A DNA stretch of 64,000 nt, taken from assembly GCA_934045075.1 (NCBI GenBank), contig OW203745.1:14294184-14358183 (forward strand). Direction: 5' to 3'. Below, piece by piece: positions 34,171-46,654 of the stretch (positions within the stretch are counted from its first letter, which is position 1; each line of letters starts with the position of its first letter). The notes below the pieces were generated by a model. It was not told the origin of the DNA. It made no database searches and saw nothing but the letters and a program-made list of their open reading frames with translations. The translations under genes were made by a program, and so were the position numbers. Source of the stretch: Yponomeuta sedellus (Eukaryota; Arthropoda; Insecta; Lepidoptera; Yponomeutidae).

Positions 34171-34487
34171 GAAGAAGATGAGAAAATAAAAGGTGCCTCA
34201 TTTTTTAAAACAAAACCATGAGTTTTTAACAATCCGTGAAAATTTACGGCCAAAGATGGATCCGATATATTCCTATTAGTTAGGATATCAATAATTTTGA
34301 TTGGATTCATTTATTAGAATCCGACAAATACGAATATGCTAATAGGACGGTATTCACTTCAACTGTATTATTCGGATGGACGGTATTCACTGAACATTAA
34401 ATATGGGTCGTATAATATCGCACTTCGGCTCTGATTCATCAATCCACGCGTTCTTTACGAAGCTCGTACTAATACCTATTAGTTTGA

Positions 34488-34880
34488 ACATTCTATGAGT
34501 CGCAATCTGTGATTGGATACAGTCGTGTATCTAAGATCGAGTTGATACCAGCGAACCAATGACCAACATGATACGATAATATTCTACGAGTCGCAATCTG
34601 TGATTGGATACAGTCGTGAATCTAATATCGGGTTGATACCAACGAACCAATGACACCTACCATTCAAGTTAAATTAATGGGTTAACGTTGGCACAAGACT
34701 CCATACATTCGTCATTCAACGTTGAGAGCAAATATTTGCAAATATTGTACGTCACATTGCAGTGTGACCTGGTCAAAAAAAACCAAGTAGTCATGACTAA
34801 CATTGGCTAACGTTGGCACAAAAGTTCTTACATTTGTCAACGTTGACAGTATATGTTGAAAAAAATATTGTGCTCAGCAC
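34488..34880. repeat. two adjacent local duplications
   Basis: Segment tgagtcgcaatctgtgattg occurs at about 34495 and again at about 34578 in units of about 83 bp. A second unit, starting taacgttggcacaa, occurs at about 34682 and 34808. Copies are diverged. Confidence 0.65.
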
Positions 34881-34899
34881 ATTTCAGTGTGGGCTGATT

Positions 34900-36255
34900 A
34901 AAAAAATCAATAATTCATCTATCTCAACTTTCTCGTGGATGCAAGTGAAATGAATGCATGAATGACAAAAGCGCGAAATACGAAATATATATATATATAC
35001 AAAATGACTACTTATTTATTACTTTATAGGTATTTGTAGAATTTTAATAATCAAATAAGTGCAATTATATTCATTAAAATTTTTACGCACCATTCTAGAC
35101 TAGTATTGCTCTTTCTTATGACATTCGTATTAATTAGTATTTATTTTTTACGCGTTCAACCTCTGAACGCCGAATTGGCTGCAAAATGGCGGCATTTCTT
35201 GTTTTTATTTCACCGATATTTGCGTATCGGTTAGGATATTATAATACTACTTAGCTTGAGATTCAGTATTGATAATACTTGAAAATATCGGTACTAACCC
35301 GTCTTTATTTACGGCAGCCCTGACTGTAGTTCGCGTGTTTTTGATTACATTTCTTTTTTTTACTCAGCTGGCGACGCAACTGAGGAACATTGTACCAGCC
35401 AGTCTTTATTCAAACAATATTAATTTGCATCTGATTTTTTGGGCGCTAAACATTAAGGTGTGCCAAATTCAAATGGTGCGCGGCAAAGATTAACTCCTTT
35501 TCAGAAATGTTTAGAAAACCTACATAAATCACCGAAATAGTTTTTGTACGAACTATGTCTCCTTGAGTTACCCGATATGAATTTTGTGCACCTGTCATGG
35601 ATCGTAGGCTCAGTCCATTGTTTGCATACGAAAGCTCGTGCCTAATGAGGTGCCAAAAAAAAAAAAACGATTTAGTCCGAACTCAGCCGAAGCACACGCC
35701 ATTGAGTTTTCCATATTCAAAAACTCGAATTTCTAATTGACTCTCGAACACTAGACTTATCTTTATCGTATTTAGCGTTAGTTTTCTACAGTCAAGTAGG
35801 TTTATGAATTAATGAATTTGGCAGGAAGCTCGAACTTTATTGCCATTCAACATTATCTTCTACTGTTTGCGGATAAAGCTTATATTTGAGCGGCAAGTTG
35901 TGGTGGTTTAACCCTTTTGTAATTTGGCAACGGAAATATTTTCCACCACGTGCGGCATTTTCTTCTTCAGTTTGAAAATGGTACGCGCCGGTAGCTAACG
36001 TCCTTTCAGCTTCGCGCTGTTTCGAGTTCGGCGGAGCGATCGAATTTGAATTTCGAAGACGCGAGAAAAATAAACAGTTCTTTTTTCTTTTCTGAAATGC
36101 TAAGAAAGCCAGTGAGTTACATTTTGTATCTCATTTAAACAATGATTGAGGTTCGGGTAAACAAAAAGTTTGTTCCAAGGAGTTTGTGCACGGTGGAATA
36201 AAAAGTATTTCGAAGAAGTTTTAGCGCTGCCTGTGGAAAGTTTTATTCCTCTAAC
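34900..36255. other. non-coding stretch
   Basis: A short (AT)n run lies at 34987. No exon, transposon end or RNA gene recognised; base composition is slightly less AT-rich than the surroundings. Confidence 0.4.
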
Positions 36256-36259
36256 TTAT

Positions 36260-36630
36260 CTTCGTTATCAACCCTTGTTGTCCCCACTGCTGGGGCACGG
36301 GTCTCTTCCTGCAACGCAGGAAGGTTAGGCCATTCTCCACCACAGGGGCCAAGTCCAGGTTGGTGGAGGGTTGTAAGACAGTGGCGGGTCTTACTGTCAG
36401 AAGTTATCAAGCCGCCCATAAGGCCTCTGACATGGCTTAACGACTGCCATTATATGACAGCCGGCACCAACGGCTTAGCGTGCCTTGTGAAGCACGGAAG
36501 TGCTCGGAAAAATCCCACTAGCAGTAGTCACAGGATGCTCACCCATCCTGTACCTGACCCCGCCTGTTGTTGCTTAACCAAGTGATTGATTCCAATCACT
36601 CGGTTCGCCTAGGCCACGAGCGCTTAACTT
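36260..36630 (-). mobile_element. 5S-like SINE, full-length copy
   Basis: Minus-strand full-length copy, from the tail (ttatcaacccttgttgtccc) to the start (cctaggccacgagcgct at about 36610-36626). Confidence 0.8.
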
Positions 36631-37579
36631 ATCTTAAACATATCCAATTAAGTTATTTACCAAAAAGTATCCATTCAGTAATGAAATTATTAATAAATTA
36701 TTGAATGATTGATTGATTTTTGTTAATCGTTGCTCTCTAGCTCTGAAGAAAAGCTTTTCATTGCACTCATAAATCAATCGGTCTACCATAGTTATAGTTA
36801 GAGGTGAAATTTCCGCTCTTAGCCTCACAGTTGGGCCATTGTACGTAGCAAGCGCTGAGGTATGTTAACACTTCAGACACTCAGGTTTCCTCACGAAGTT
36901 TTCCTTCACACTTAGCGAGTGGAATTGCTACTGCAATTTCACAAATGTACAGAGCCTAGAAAAGAAATTCATTGGTATATTTCGGGATTCAAACCCCATG
37001 ACCTCTCGATTACGAAGCTGGCGTTCTACCGCTCCGCTACATAAACATTTGAATTTTCTGTCAGTCAAACGCAGCTTAACTGTCTACTCTCTCTCTCTGA
37101 GAGAAGGCATAAGCCCTGTTGTTGGAGGTTTATAGACTAGATAAAGTATAATATTCCACCCCCATGGTAAGTACTCTGAAAATGATTATAAGGCTCGAGT
37201 AAGTCGTAAACGCGACGTCAGTAAAAAGTTAATTAGGCCCGTAAAATGTACCTAAATAGAGGCAGATTTTATGCGCAAGAGTACCTCGTGTCGTTACGTT
37301 GTGACTACACATATTTTCACATTACGACCGTGAAAGTAAAAACCCGGTGTAACGTGAAGTTAATACGCTACGCTGTATTGAGTAGCGCCACCAATGGAAT
37401 AAGTAAACATCATGACATATATAATACTTTTTTTTAAAGATACTTTAATACATTTTCTTAACAACTGTGAAAACTATATTTAGAACCTAAAGTCTAGAAC
37501 CTAGGCCAACTTACTAGGACTTAATCGGTTTTCGCTGAAAACGGCCGTCTTTGGCAAAACTGCTTTAAAGTTCTAGATC

Positions 37580-37790
37580 ATTGGACCTGACGGACATACA
37601 TCGACCAAATAGGGGATGTATTAGCAAAGGGAAAGATAAAAAGTACCCGGAACCGGCGTGCGTGCATGCAACGACTTATGAACGTTGATGAAGCGAAGGT
37701 GATCTGTCAGGATCGTGGCAAGTGGCAGTCCCTGGTCTCTGCCTACCCCTCTGGGATACAGGCGTGAGGTTATGTATGTATCCTTGGACC
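37580..37790 (+). mobile_element. LINE tail (RTE-like family A)
   Basis: 3' piece of the family described at 51560 (gaccaaataggggatgtatt ... gggatacaggcgtgaggtta) plus a TATG tail. Confidence 0.65.
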
Positions 37791-38398
37791 TAGGTTCTTG
37801 ACAGTAGGTTCTAAAAAGAGCTACTATATTTATTAAGTTTTATGTTATTAACTTTTTCTAAAGATAATTTCACTTCTGACAGTAGGTATTAATGAGGTGC
37901 ACTCGTATTGAGAGTAAATAAGGAAAAGCATTAAATCTTAAATGAAATAAATCAAGGCTCATTCCGCATTATTTTGAAGATTACTAAATATATTTTTGAC
38001 CGATCCTGAAATATAATAAAAAAATATTTTATTTATGGTAAAAGAAAAAAAGAATTGACAAAAAAAATGATATATAGAGAACACTATATTGTACATAACA
38101 TTAAGTGTAGATTAAACACATTAAAATACACACGTACAGTATAATACAGTGTACATTTTAGAAACTACGTAATGTTAATAACGAATGTTAATAATTTAAT
38201 AGAAAACGTTTGTGAAATTCTATATCAAACAAGAGTTTACGTTCGAAGTATCAGAAAAAATATTTTTTTATGCTTTCAACCATTTTTTTTATTTTATTCC
38301 AATATACAAATTATATAAAATGGTACAAAAGTTTGAAAAAATACATTCTAAGAAGTGTCATCGGCATTTTTCGGTGCTCTACCACAAAAATTCTTATG

Positions 38399-38657
38399 TA
38401 CAGTCTATTTATACTTACTTGTCCAATTTAGTAAACAAGATTCTGACCTTAAAATTGAGGTTAGATGCCTAAACTAGAAATTTTCTCGCAAATTCATGAA
38501 CTATCATGAACTATGTTTATAAAATGGCAGCGTGTTATCTAAAAGAGTGTTCCAGGTTACTTCATTTATGGAAGTATGGCAGTTTTGGACTAAAAAGTCA
38601 CAGTTTAAGGGTAGAATCTTGTATGCTAAATTGGACAAGTAAGAATAAATAGACTTA
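38399..38657 (+). mobile_element. MITE, ends CAGTCTATTTAT, copy 1
   Basis: Element 38401-38655 flanked by TA. Ends cagtctatttatacttactt and complement, inner part tccaggttacttcatttatg. The copy at 49639-49885 is in the opposite orientation. Tc1/mariner-type target. Confidence 0.75.
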
Positions 38658-39004
38658 AATACGAGTACAAAATACAAAATTATTTAATTACCAGATATTT
38701 ATCAAAAAGATAGTATCTACCTACTTCGAACTGTCAAATACATACACATTTTGACATCACGGCATTGTCAAAATGGACGGTTACGTAATTACGTTAGATC
38801 GTAAAGAAAAATCGTGTGTCAAAATCGTTAGCATTTAACAGCGAGCTATCCGGAGCGAACACGTTTATTTAATTAAAACCATATGTCAGCAAAGTTTTAA
38901 CAGCATTAAAATGTTCTCGCTAGGAAATTTGGCAACGTTTTTTTGTCACAATGAAAAGAAAGCCTTGCAAAGCGACTAAAAGCGCGTGATCTCATTAGCA
39001 GAAC

Positions 39005-39215
39005 TCGACCGTGTTACGCAAAAACATTCCAACCCACAACGAGGAACTTTCGAGATAAACGCTTTTTATTTGTAACATTGTTTTGTTCAGACGTGTTACA
39101 TAATACACCTGAACAAAAACACAGAACAAAATAATCTAAAACATAAAATGCGTTTTTCTGGCACGTTACGTATCGTGGCTTGGAATGTTTCTGCGTAACA
39201 CGGTTCGATTTATAC
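39005..39215. mobile_element. MITE, ends CCGTGTTACGCAGAAACATTCC
   Basis: Inverted ends at 39009-39030 (ccgtgttacgcaaaaacatt) and 39180-39206 (complement). Partial ends of the same family occur near 58980 and 60085-60120. Confidence 0.6.
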
Positions 39216-39394
39216 AGGGTGTAACAAAATTTTAAAATTAATCATATCATTTTATGTGTCTAATCTCAGGTCTAACTCACTGACTTATCTAAAATGAGGT
39301 CATTCGGTTATGGCCGAGTAAACCCATATTATAATCATCATAATCATAATCATTTATTTATTGCATGTCATGGTAATGGTCATGTTAGATCTTA

Positions 39395-39590
39395 GATTTG
39401 CCTCATTGTAGGTGGGACGCTGAGATATAAATATATAAATATAAATACATAAATAAATATGGACATATTACACAGATCTCGTTAGCCCTATACTAAATAC
39501 AACTAAATGATTTGTGTTATAGGTGCTAACTCGACGATAGATATAATACAATAAATACATAGATAACATCCAAGACCCGAGAAAAATAAA
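39395..39590 (-). mobile_element. tRNA-derived SINE (family 2), 3' part
   Basis: Minus-strand 3' body (ataggtgctaactcgacgat, aacatccaagacccgag) lacking the tRNA-like head. Confidence 0.6.
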
Positions 39591-39985
39591 AAAAGTTCAT
39601 ATGAAATGAAAAGGTTTTATTCAAAGTAACGTAGAAACTGCGGCTTAATGTCTAACTGCTCCATTTCCATCTACTACGTCCATTTCAAAATCTAGATCAT
39701 TTGGAGAAAAAATAGACCAAAAACTCCAAATGGCGATCGTGAAATGTGAACACGTGAGGCAAGGCTTCCTTACGATGTTCTCCTTCAAATTCAGCCAGTC
39801 ATATTGCTAATACAAACTTACAAATGAACATATCTATCTACTAATTAAGAAACATAACATAAACTCACGCTCGTATCCCAGAGGGGTAGGCAGAGACTAA
39901 AGACTGCGACTTGTCACGAGCCTTACAGATCACCTTCGATCATCTACTATCTGTGGCAAATGCTAAGAATTTGGCAAAATGTAAC

Positions 39986-40246
39986 TCTAATATTTTTGTA
40001 GACTTTTAGTCCGGTTTTACTTACGGGTGTTGTTATATCGGAAAAGTCCGACCAGGTTTCGCTCCGATTCGCAGAGCTTAATCATGGTGAGCAGAGACGG
40101 AGCTCGCGTCGTCGGTTGCTCGTCTCACACCATGAGACGGAGCGAAACCTGGTCGGACTTTTCCGATATAACAACACCCGTAAGTAAATCCGGACTAAAA
40201 GTCTACAATGTGTTATGCTTACGAAAGTTTTAGTTCTAATATTTTT
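39986..40246. mobile_element. tail-only inverted dimer (family 3), copy 2
   Basis: Element 39998-40234 between perfect 12-bp repeats TCTAATATTTTT. Arms gtagacttttagtccggttt and complement. The centre carries gcgaaacctggtcggactttt-type sequence in both orientations. A one-sided extension (atgtgttatgcttacgaaag) sits at the right, the mirror image of copy 1 at 24308. No frame of note inside. Confidence 0.75.
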
Positions 40247-40277
40247 AGTGACTCCATTATCTTCTACTCCAATTGTA

Positions 40278-40485
40278 AAAACCTATTTAAAGGCTAATAA
40301 TTCCACCCATGCCGGGACTCGAACCCGCGACCTCTGGCTAACCGTGCCAGCGCTATCCCAACTGAGCTATTGGCCGCCCACTGACATCAGTGAAATTTCG
40401 AACCTCTTTACAATACTCTCTGTATTAGGTACGTACATTTTTTTTTATTGTCCATAGCACGGGTGCATTAAAAAGAATATAATAA
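40278..40485 (-). mobile_element. tRNA-like SINE (family 1) copy
   Basis: Minus-strand core with body end, then a plus-oriented tail end (ttgtccatagcacgggtgca), another mixed-orientation copy. Confidence 0.65.
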
Positions 40486-40506
40486 TCTTCTGATTCTGTT
40501 GATCTA

Positions 40507-40870
40507 ATTCTGTAGATCAGAAGCGCTCGTGGCCTAGGCAAACCGAGTGATTGGAATCGATCACTTGGTTAAGCAACAACAGGCGCGGTCTGGTACGGGA
40601 TGGGTGAGCGTCCCGTGACTACCACTAGTGGCATTTTTCCGAGCGCTTCCGTGCTTCGCAAGGCACGTTAAGCTGTTGGTGCCGGCTGTCATATAATGGC
40701 AGTCGTTAAGCCATGCCGGAGGCCTTATGGGCGGCTTGATAACTTCTGACAGTAGGGCCCGCCACTGTCTAACAATCCTCTACCAACCCGGACTTGGCCC
40801 CGATGGGGGAGTATGGCCTAACCTTCCTGCGATGCAGGAAGAGACCCGTGCCCCTGCAGTGGGGGCTGAT
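40507..40870 (+). mobile_element. 5S-like SINE, full-length copy
   Basis: Starts gcgctcgtggcctaggcaaa, with the 5S-like block ttaagcaacaacaggcgcgg and gatgggtgagcgtcccgtga, and ends near gcagtgggggctgataacga. Confidence 0.8.
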
Positions 40871-40879
40871 AACGATTCT

Positions 40880-41480
40880 GTTAATTTTGTTTATTCTCCT
40901 TGTACAATTAAACCTTTAATGCAAATAACTGAATTATACAGAATAAAATGAATTAAAGATAACTACTTATTAATATAAAAGCGAAACGAAAAGTAAACCC
41001 TATATATATTAAAATATTTTGAGCCAGATCATTGTCGGGCGGTCGAGTACCAAGAAGGCTGGCGGTATTCCATATATAAACGAAATAAACTTAGAAAATG
41101 TATACCCTAGACAATCACTCAGAACTTAGGACCTTTTGGAGTTAAGGCGAGCGATTTGCCGACGCGCTGAAGTCGTTTAATGAATACCGGCCTTAGTTCA
41201 CGTCCGCCAATTGACGACAAGTGGCGTCTTTTGTTAGGCGGATTACCGGTGATGATTGTGGAATTTGGACCGGCTTTAATGGCGTGCAGTTGGCCCTCTT
41301 AAACAGCCATAACTCTCTGTTAGGGATACCAGGCTTTTCGTTAGGAATATACGGCTTTTAATCTTCTTTTTATGGTCAGCCAGTAGACCGCCGGGTCTAC
41401 GTGCGGATTGCTAGCAGCGAGCTGGATGAGGAGTGCAAAGGCAGAATAGCGTGCCTTGGTAAAAGCATCGTTATATCGTT
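40880..41480. other. non-coding stretch
   Basis: No exon or named repeat recognised between the two 5S-like SINE pieces. Confidence 0.4.
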
Positions 41481-41481
41481 A

Positions 41482-41625
41482 CCGACCCTTGTATGTCCCC
41501 ATTGTTGGGGCACGGGTCTCTTCCTGCATCGTAGGAAGGATAGGCCTTACTCCACCACGGGGGCCAAGTCCGGGTTGGTGGAGGCTTGTAAGACAGTGGC
41601 GGGCCTTACTATCAGAAGTGAAGGC
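41482..41625 (-). mobile_element. 5S-like SINE, 3' part
   Basis: Minus-strand tail piece; abuts a short LINE family A tail in minus orientation (41650-41710). Confidence 0.6.
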
Positions 41626-42264
41626 ATGTCTAGTAGTAAAAAAACAAATAACACAACATAACCTCACGCTTGTATCCGGCAGGCAAAGACCATAGACTGC
41701 CACTTGCAACGAAAAAAATTTTTTATCAAAAAATATATTTATTTCGAAAAGATGATTAGTACACTAAGAAAATCCTGTAGCGTGGGCTCCCGTTTGCAGG
41801 TTTTTAGTTGCAAGAAGTGCCATTGAGGCAGAAAGGGTACTGCTGAGAAACTAACTAACCTAAGATTTAGTTAAACTTAAGCTAGAGGACGAATGCAGCT
41901 GATTGATTGAAATTGATGGCTCTTAAATAGCAATAGCTGTCTGCTAGGTGCACATCGATTACGTGAGAAATATACAACATATAGAGTTTTAAATATTTCT
42001 CCATACATGCAGTCTCTTCCGAAACGGTGACTTGACTGTATTGAAAAGACCTCAGTAAGATAGGCAAATTTACGGACTGGAAGAGAGATTCGAGGGCCCG
42101 GAACACCTGGGAAAGGATTGTGGAGGAGGCCATGATACAAAAATCGTTGGGATTAATAGGAAGTAAGAACTAAGAAGCAAGACTCACGCTTGTAGGCAGA
42201 GGGGTAGTAAACCTCGGTTTCAGTGCGTCAGTAACACCAAATCTATTTATTATCTTCTTCTTCT

Positions 42265-42780
42265 CTCTGTTTCTCCCCTCTAATGGAGTTTGGCCGTCGG
42301 CTCCCCAACTCTCCCCGTATTCTCCCCATATTTGCGCATAACAAAAAAAAATATAAATCAAGAACCACCTCGTGCGGTTATAAATACAGCCACACACCGC
42401 CCGTTTTTCATTGATTCTCAGTTTAAACTGCCTCCAAACTTGAGTTATATGCAACTCAAGTTCATTTCGATACGACCTCGGCTTCAATCGGTCTGTGACG
42501 CTTAAGTGCGCATATAACGTCTTCCTATTTTTGTATCACACCTCCAATGGAGGTTGGCTGTCAGCTCCCCATATTCTTCCCAAATTCTTCCCACATTCTT
42601 CCCATATTCTCACGTATTCTCAGCACATTGGTGCATATTAGAAAATACATACCAAACGTTCTTGGCACATACCATCTTTGTTCATTGATTCTCAGTTCAG
42701 ACTGCGTCTGAGCCTGAGTTTGATGTTTGAAGAGCCCATTTCGATAGGATTTACACAGTACGGTCGACCATTATATCTCT
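42265..42780. repeat. diverged direct duplication
   Basis: Two units of about 260 bp share ctaatggagtttggccgtcg / ccaatggaggttggctgtca, runs of ttctccccatatt type, and cattgattctcagttyaaac. Not assigned to a family. Confidence 0.55.
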
Positions 42781-42899
42781 GGAGGCCAATGATGGATTCA
42801 CTGGCGATCCGGGTCGTGGAACTAAAGGTGTGCATGCGACGGTCGCCAGTAAGGAATGGGGATAACCATTAGTGTGACACAAACGAGCTGTCGGTGGGA

Positions 42900-44430
42900 G
42901 GAGACAAGAGGGCTGTAAAGTACAGAAGATTAATTCAGGAAGGTTTAGCGGTATATGACACTGTGCGTGCAAAAAAGGTATATTTTCTCTTTCTCTATTG
43001 TATACAGTCGAAAAATTAATAATCGATCTGCAAAATGTCTAGCACATTATAACGAAGTAGTTACATGTTTTATCAAACTTCTATGTTCTAAACCAACTCA
43101 AGCTAGAGTTTCCGAACGAGTATATCCAGTTTTTACTAGGATAAAGTATGGTGGTATCAGTATTCATAAATGCTGAAATATAGTTTAATTTTGTGTCAAT
43201 TTAGATCGGTATTTTCAAATTGTAGTATATTTTCAAACTTTAAATTATTATCTTAGTTTAATATTTCACACGAAACGATATAAACAAATACCAAATACTA
43301 CTTTAGTGCAACGTGCATCAATTATTTTGATCTTATTACATGTAGCATATTATTATGTTACTCGGAAATAATGAATCAAAGTGAAATTAGTACTATTGGC
43401 GCTACGCTATATTCATTTATGTTTCCATGCATAAAAAATACAAAAGCTGCTAAAATAAAATAAAATACTCCCTTTTTGCGCCAATAGTCGGTTAAAATAG
43501 GATAGACGTCAAGTTATTCTCATAAACCTACTTTTTTTAATTAAGAATTAATTTGTTTATTTAGTGTTAGGATTAACTGATTAATTTAATAAATAAACTA
43601 ATATTTTTTCCTACAACAATATACAATATTACTACTTAATAGGATTGACATATTTACAATAAAAAGCTTTAGATAAAATACATTGGTGTACATTAAATAC
43701 AAGCCGAGGCACAGACCTTTTGCCTTCATTTGTAATTTATGTGCTATTAAATAAACGTCTCTTTAAATTGTCATTAATCCCTCTAGTATAAGTGATTGTT
43801 GTCCCTCATTTCGCTTGAAGACAAATAAATATTTTCTATTCTATTTTAGTTATCAAAATTACTCGTATTCGTAACTTTACAGCTTACCAAAACTTTTGCT
43901 TCCTCTGAAAGTGAAATGCAATTAAAGTTGACTTTCTGTGTTTCCCTACTCTAGAGGCGCGAATATAACGAGTCCTCGCTAACAATGTAACAAACATGCC
44001 AGTTGAAAAGGAAAAGAAAAATGAAGCACCATGATTGGCAGCTGGGGAACAGTTTCTCGACCCACGTCTCACTTCGCATCAACCTTTATCATTGATTTGA
44101 CAGAAATATAAAGTGCAATAAGATGTTCTCTATCTATAAATTGGTAGAGCAACGAAATTCCTGTTGTTAAAGTGTTAGCTAGGTATTCAGCTAGGAGTGG
44201 AGTATTTATTTTAATTGACAAACGCGAGTATATAAGGGTCGTATTGGTACTCATAAAAAGCTCCGCTTAGATCGATTTAGGCTTCTCCAGTTTCTACAGC
44301 GCGAGATTATAAAGTGAGACGGGAAACAGCAATGAAATTTAACATTCAACATTTAGATCCTAGTTGTGGGAGCGTTTTCTTAACGCGGTCCTATTTATTT
44401 GTCTGAACATATAAACAGTGGACTACTGTC
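42900..44430. other. AT-rich non-coding stretch
   Basis: No exon, transposon end or RNA gene recognised. Confidence 0.4.
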
Positions 44431-44431
44431 C

Positions 44432-44553
44432 GCGCTGTCTTACAATCCTCCACCAAACCGGGCTTGGCCCCCGTGGTGGAGCATGGCCTAACTTTCTTGC
44501 AATGCAGGAAAAGACCCGTGCCCCAGCATTGGGGACGTACAAAGGGTTCATAT
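44432..44553 (+). mobile_element. 5S-like SINE, 3' part
   Basis: Plus-strand tail (gtcttacaatcctccaccaa ... gtaggggacgtac type). Confidence 0.6.
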
Positions 44554-45094
44554 TAAAACAGTTGAAGTACTTCTCAGTGACAATGTAAATTCCGCAACAT
44601 TCTAAGATGCTCATATCCCATAAGCACGCGATCACTTTTTCGAAAATCTCTTAAAATTGCAGCGGTCATGAACTAATACGTATGGAGTAATGAATCATAC
44701 GTCCGTTTAGGCCAAATCTTAGTGTAAATTCCGCACTGCAACGTCGCAACGCTCCCGCATATATATTCGACATTATATAGTCGACCTTTTTCCCCTATAA
44801 ACAAATAATAATAATAAATCGTTTATTTCGGCTTATAATAGTATATAACTTAACCTTACCTTAAAAATGTACATGAAATTATAAATTAAAGACACTAGAG
44901 CATAATTAATTAGTTAACTAACCAATCAGTCGATTGATCAATTAACTAATTAATATGCATCTTCTCATAAAGCGATAACCAGTTTAGTGTAAAACACGCT
45001 ACGTTGCAATAGTGTTGAAGCGACTTCGTGTTGATAGATTACTGGTTACGTTTGCACATTTGCACTACTAAATTGCTACGGTCTCGCATAAACA

Positions 45095-45600
45095 TGCTTA
45101 CATTCCCTATACACGCAATCAACATTTCATTGTATCTTCAAATATAAGTTTAAACCCCGCACGTAGCAAGGATCTCGCTAAGTGATCACGGTCACGTTTG
45201 TGTATATTCAGATGTTCAACGGTAAAGATGTTTAGTGTCCCTTTACGCGCAATCAATACTTCAGTGTAACTCCTAATGCAAGTGTAAAACCCGCATGAGT
45301 GCAACAGTTGTGCTGCGAGTGCGTATTGAGTGAACACGGTCAGAATTGCAACGGTACCGCATAAAGATGCTCACTTGGCCTATGGGCGCTATCAAATCTT
45401 CCGTGTAACTCCTAGTATAAGTGTGAAACTCGCATGAGTGCAACAGTTGTGCTACGAGTGAGTATTGAGTGAACACGGTCAGAATTGCAACGGTACCGCA
45501 TAAAGATGCTCACTTTCCCTATGCGCGCGATCAATTCTTCAGTGTAACTCCTAGTGTAAGTGAAAAACCCGCAACATTGCAACGGTCGTGCAGCGAGTGC
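45095..45600. repeat. tandem repeat of about 140 bp running into an exon
   Basis: At least three clear units begin near 45232, 45373 and 45515, each with cgcgatcaattcttcagtgt-type start, taactcctagtgtaagtg, acccgcatgagtgcaac and ttgagtgaacacggtcagaa; a fourth, more diverged unit precedes them from about 45100 and traces reach back to 44600. The last unit passes without a break into the GC-rich candidate exon. Confidence 0.75.
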
Positions 45601-45657
45601 GCGCGGCGTGCGAGCCGCGCGCGCGTCTCTTTCTACGACGATGTGACGGGCACGGAT

Positions 45658-45736
45658 ATGACGTCACCGGCCTACGAGCCTGGCGCTGACGTCATGGAGA
45701 CCATCTCGGAGGATGCCGAGGCTGAGCTGGAACTCG
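45658..45736 (+). CDS. candidate Patj/MPDZ-like exon or alternative first exon
   Basis: An open frame runs from 45469 to a good donor, CTCG|GTAAGA, at 45736/45737. The part with protein-like composition reads SFYDDVTGTDMTSPAYEPGA and then METISEDAEAELEL. Leaving one base, it splices in frame to 63188 as ...ELEL-D-KIRKKY. Local GC is far above the surroundings. No AG upstream gives the phase needed to accept the 12850 donor: all in-frame AGs (for example cag at about 45592-45594) have the wrong phase. So either another exon intervenes or this is an alternative first exon starting at the ATG at 45658. The start given here is that ATG; the true 5' boundary is unknown. Confidence 0.5.
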
Positions 45737-46015
45737 GTAAGAGATACTAACGTTCGCGGCCGTATGGTCAAAGGAAATAAGTTAGCTTAGATTTAATTTT
45801 TGGTTCAGGGGTTATGTATGAGCAAGGATGTTTACGTTCTTGGTTATGAGGGAACATAGAATCGTTCATACAAATTGAAGTACACAACACAAATATCTTT
45901 ATTTCGCCATTCACAAATACAGCAAGTGGTTGATGCAATAGTACTATTTGTGGGAAGACTGGAGCCGAAACTAGATCTGTATTTTAGGTTTACTTATTAA
46001 AACTCTAATTATGTA

Positions 46016-46075
46016 ATAGTGAGTGTATGTATAAATGTGTGTTTATGTATGTGTGTGTGTTTGTGTGTGTGATAC
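46016..46075. repeat. GT microsatellite
   Basis: Interrupted (GT)n/(GTAT)n run downstream of the candidate exon. Confidence 0.8.
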
Positions 46076-46654
46076 ACTCTTTAAAACAAGCTTATCATGC
46101 TCTTAAACATTACAAAATTATAGGTGCTATGATTCAATGTTTTTATACTTATTTAATTTTATGTTTTTACTAAAATAATTACGATTCAAATACATTCCTT
46201 CCCTCTTTTTGGCCTAAGCCGCAGTCAAGTTAAAATGAAATAAATAAGCTTTAAGATTATTTGACCAATTTACGAAAGACGACCCTGAAATTCAGTTTCT
46301 ACTACGAGTGCTTCGATTTTTCAATAAAAAAGAAAATTGCAAGAGAAAATCCCTAAGCTTATCAAGGTCGATCAACCTCTTGAAAATCGACCAGTTCTAT
46401 CTGAAACTTGCTCCGAACGAAAATGGACTTACAATCCAGGCCTTAAGGATGGTGGCTGGTTAATTTGCGGTGGTATTTCAAATGGCCGAGCTCAATTTCG
46501 GAATGCGTCTGCTATTTGTTGTGCTGATGCATTTATAAGCTAAGTACTGATGGTTTAAGAGCTAAGACAGCAGCCACGCAGATGAGGCGCAGAAAAGACG
46601 CGCGAAAGACATTAGATTGAAAAAAGAAGAAAGAAAGACATTTATTTGAACCTT

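Noticed and set aside
45469..45600. Upstream part of the frame ending at 45750 as coding
   Set aside because: It lies within the 140-bp tandem array and repeats with it; only the part after the array has exon-like composition.
46337..46543. 68-codon plus-strand frame downstream of the candidate exon
   Set aside because: No similarity recognised; no splice sites that fit the PDZ gene.
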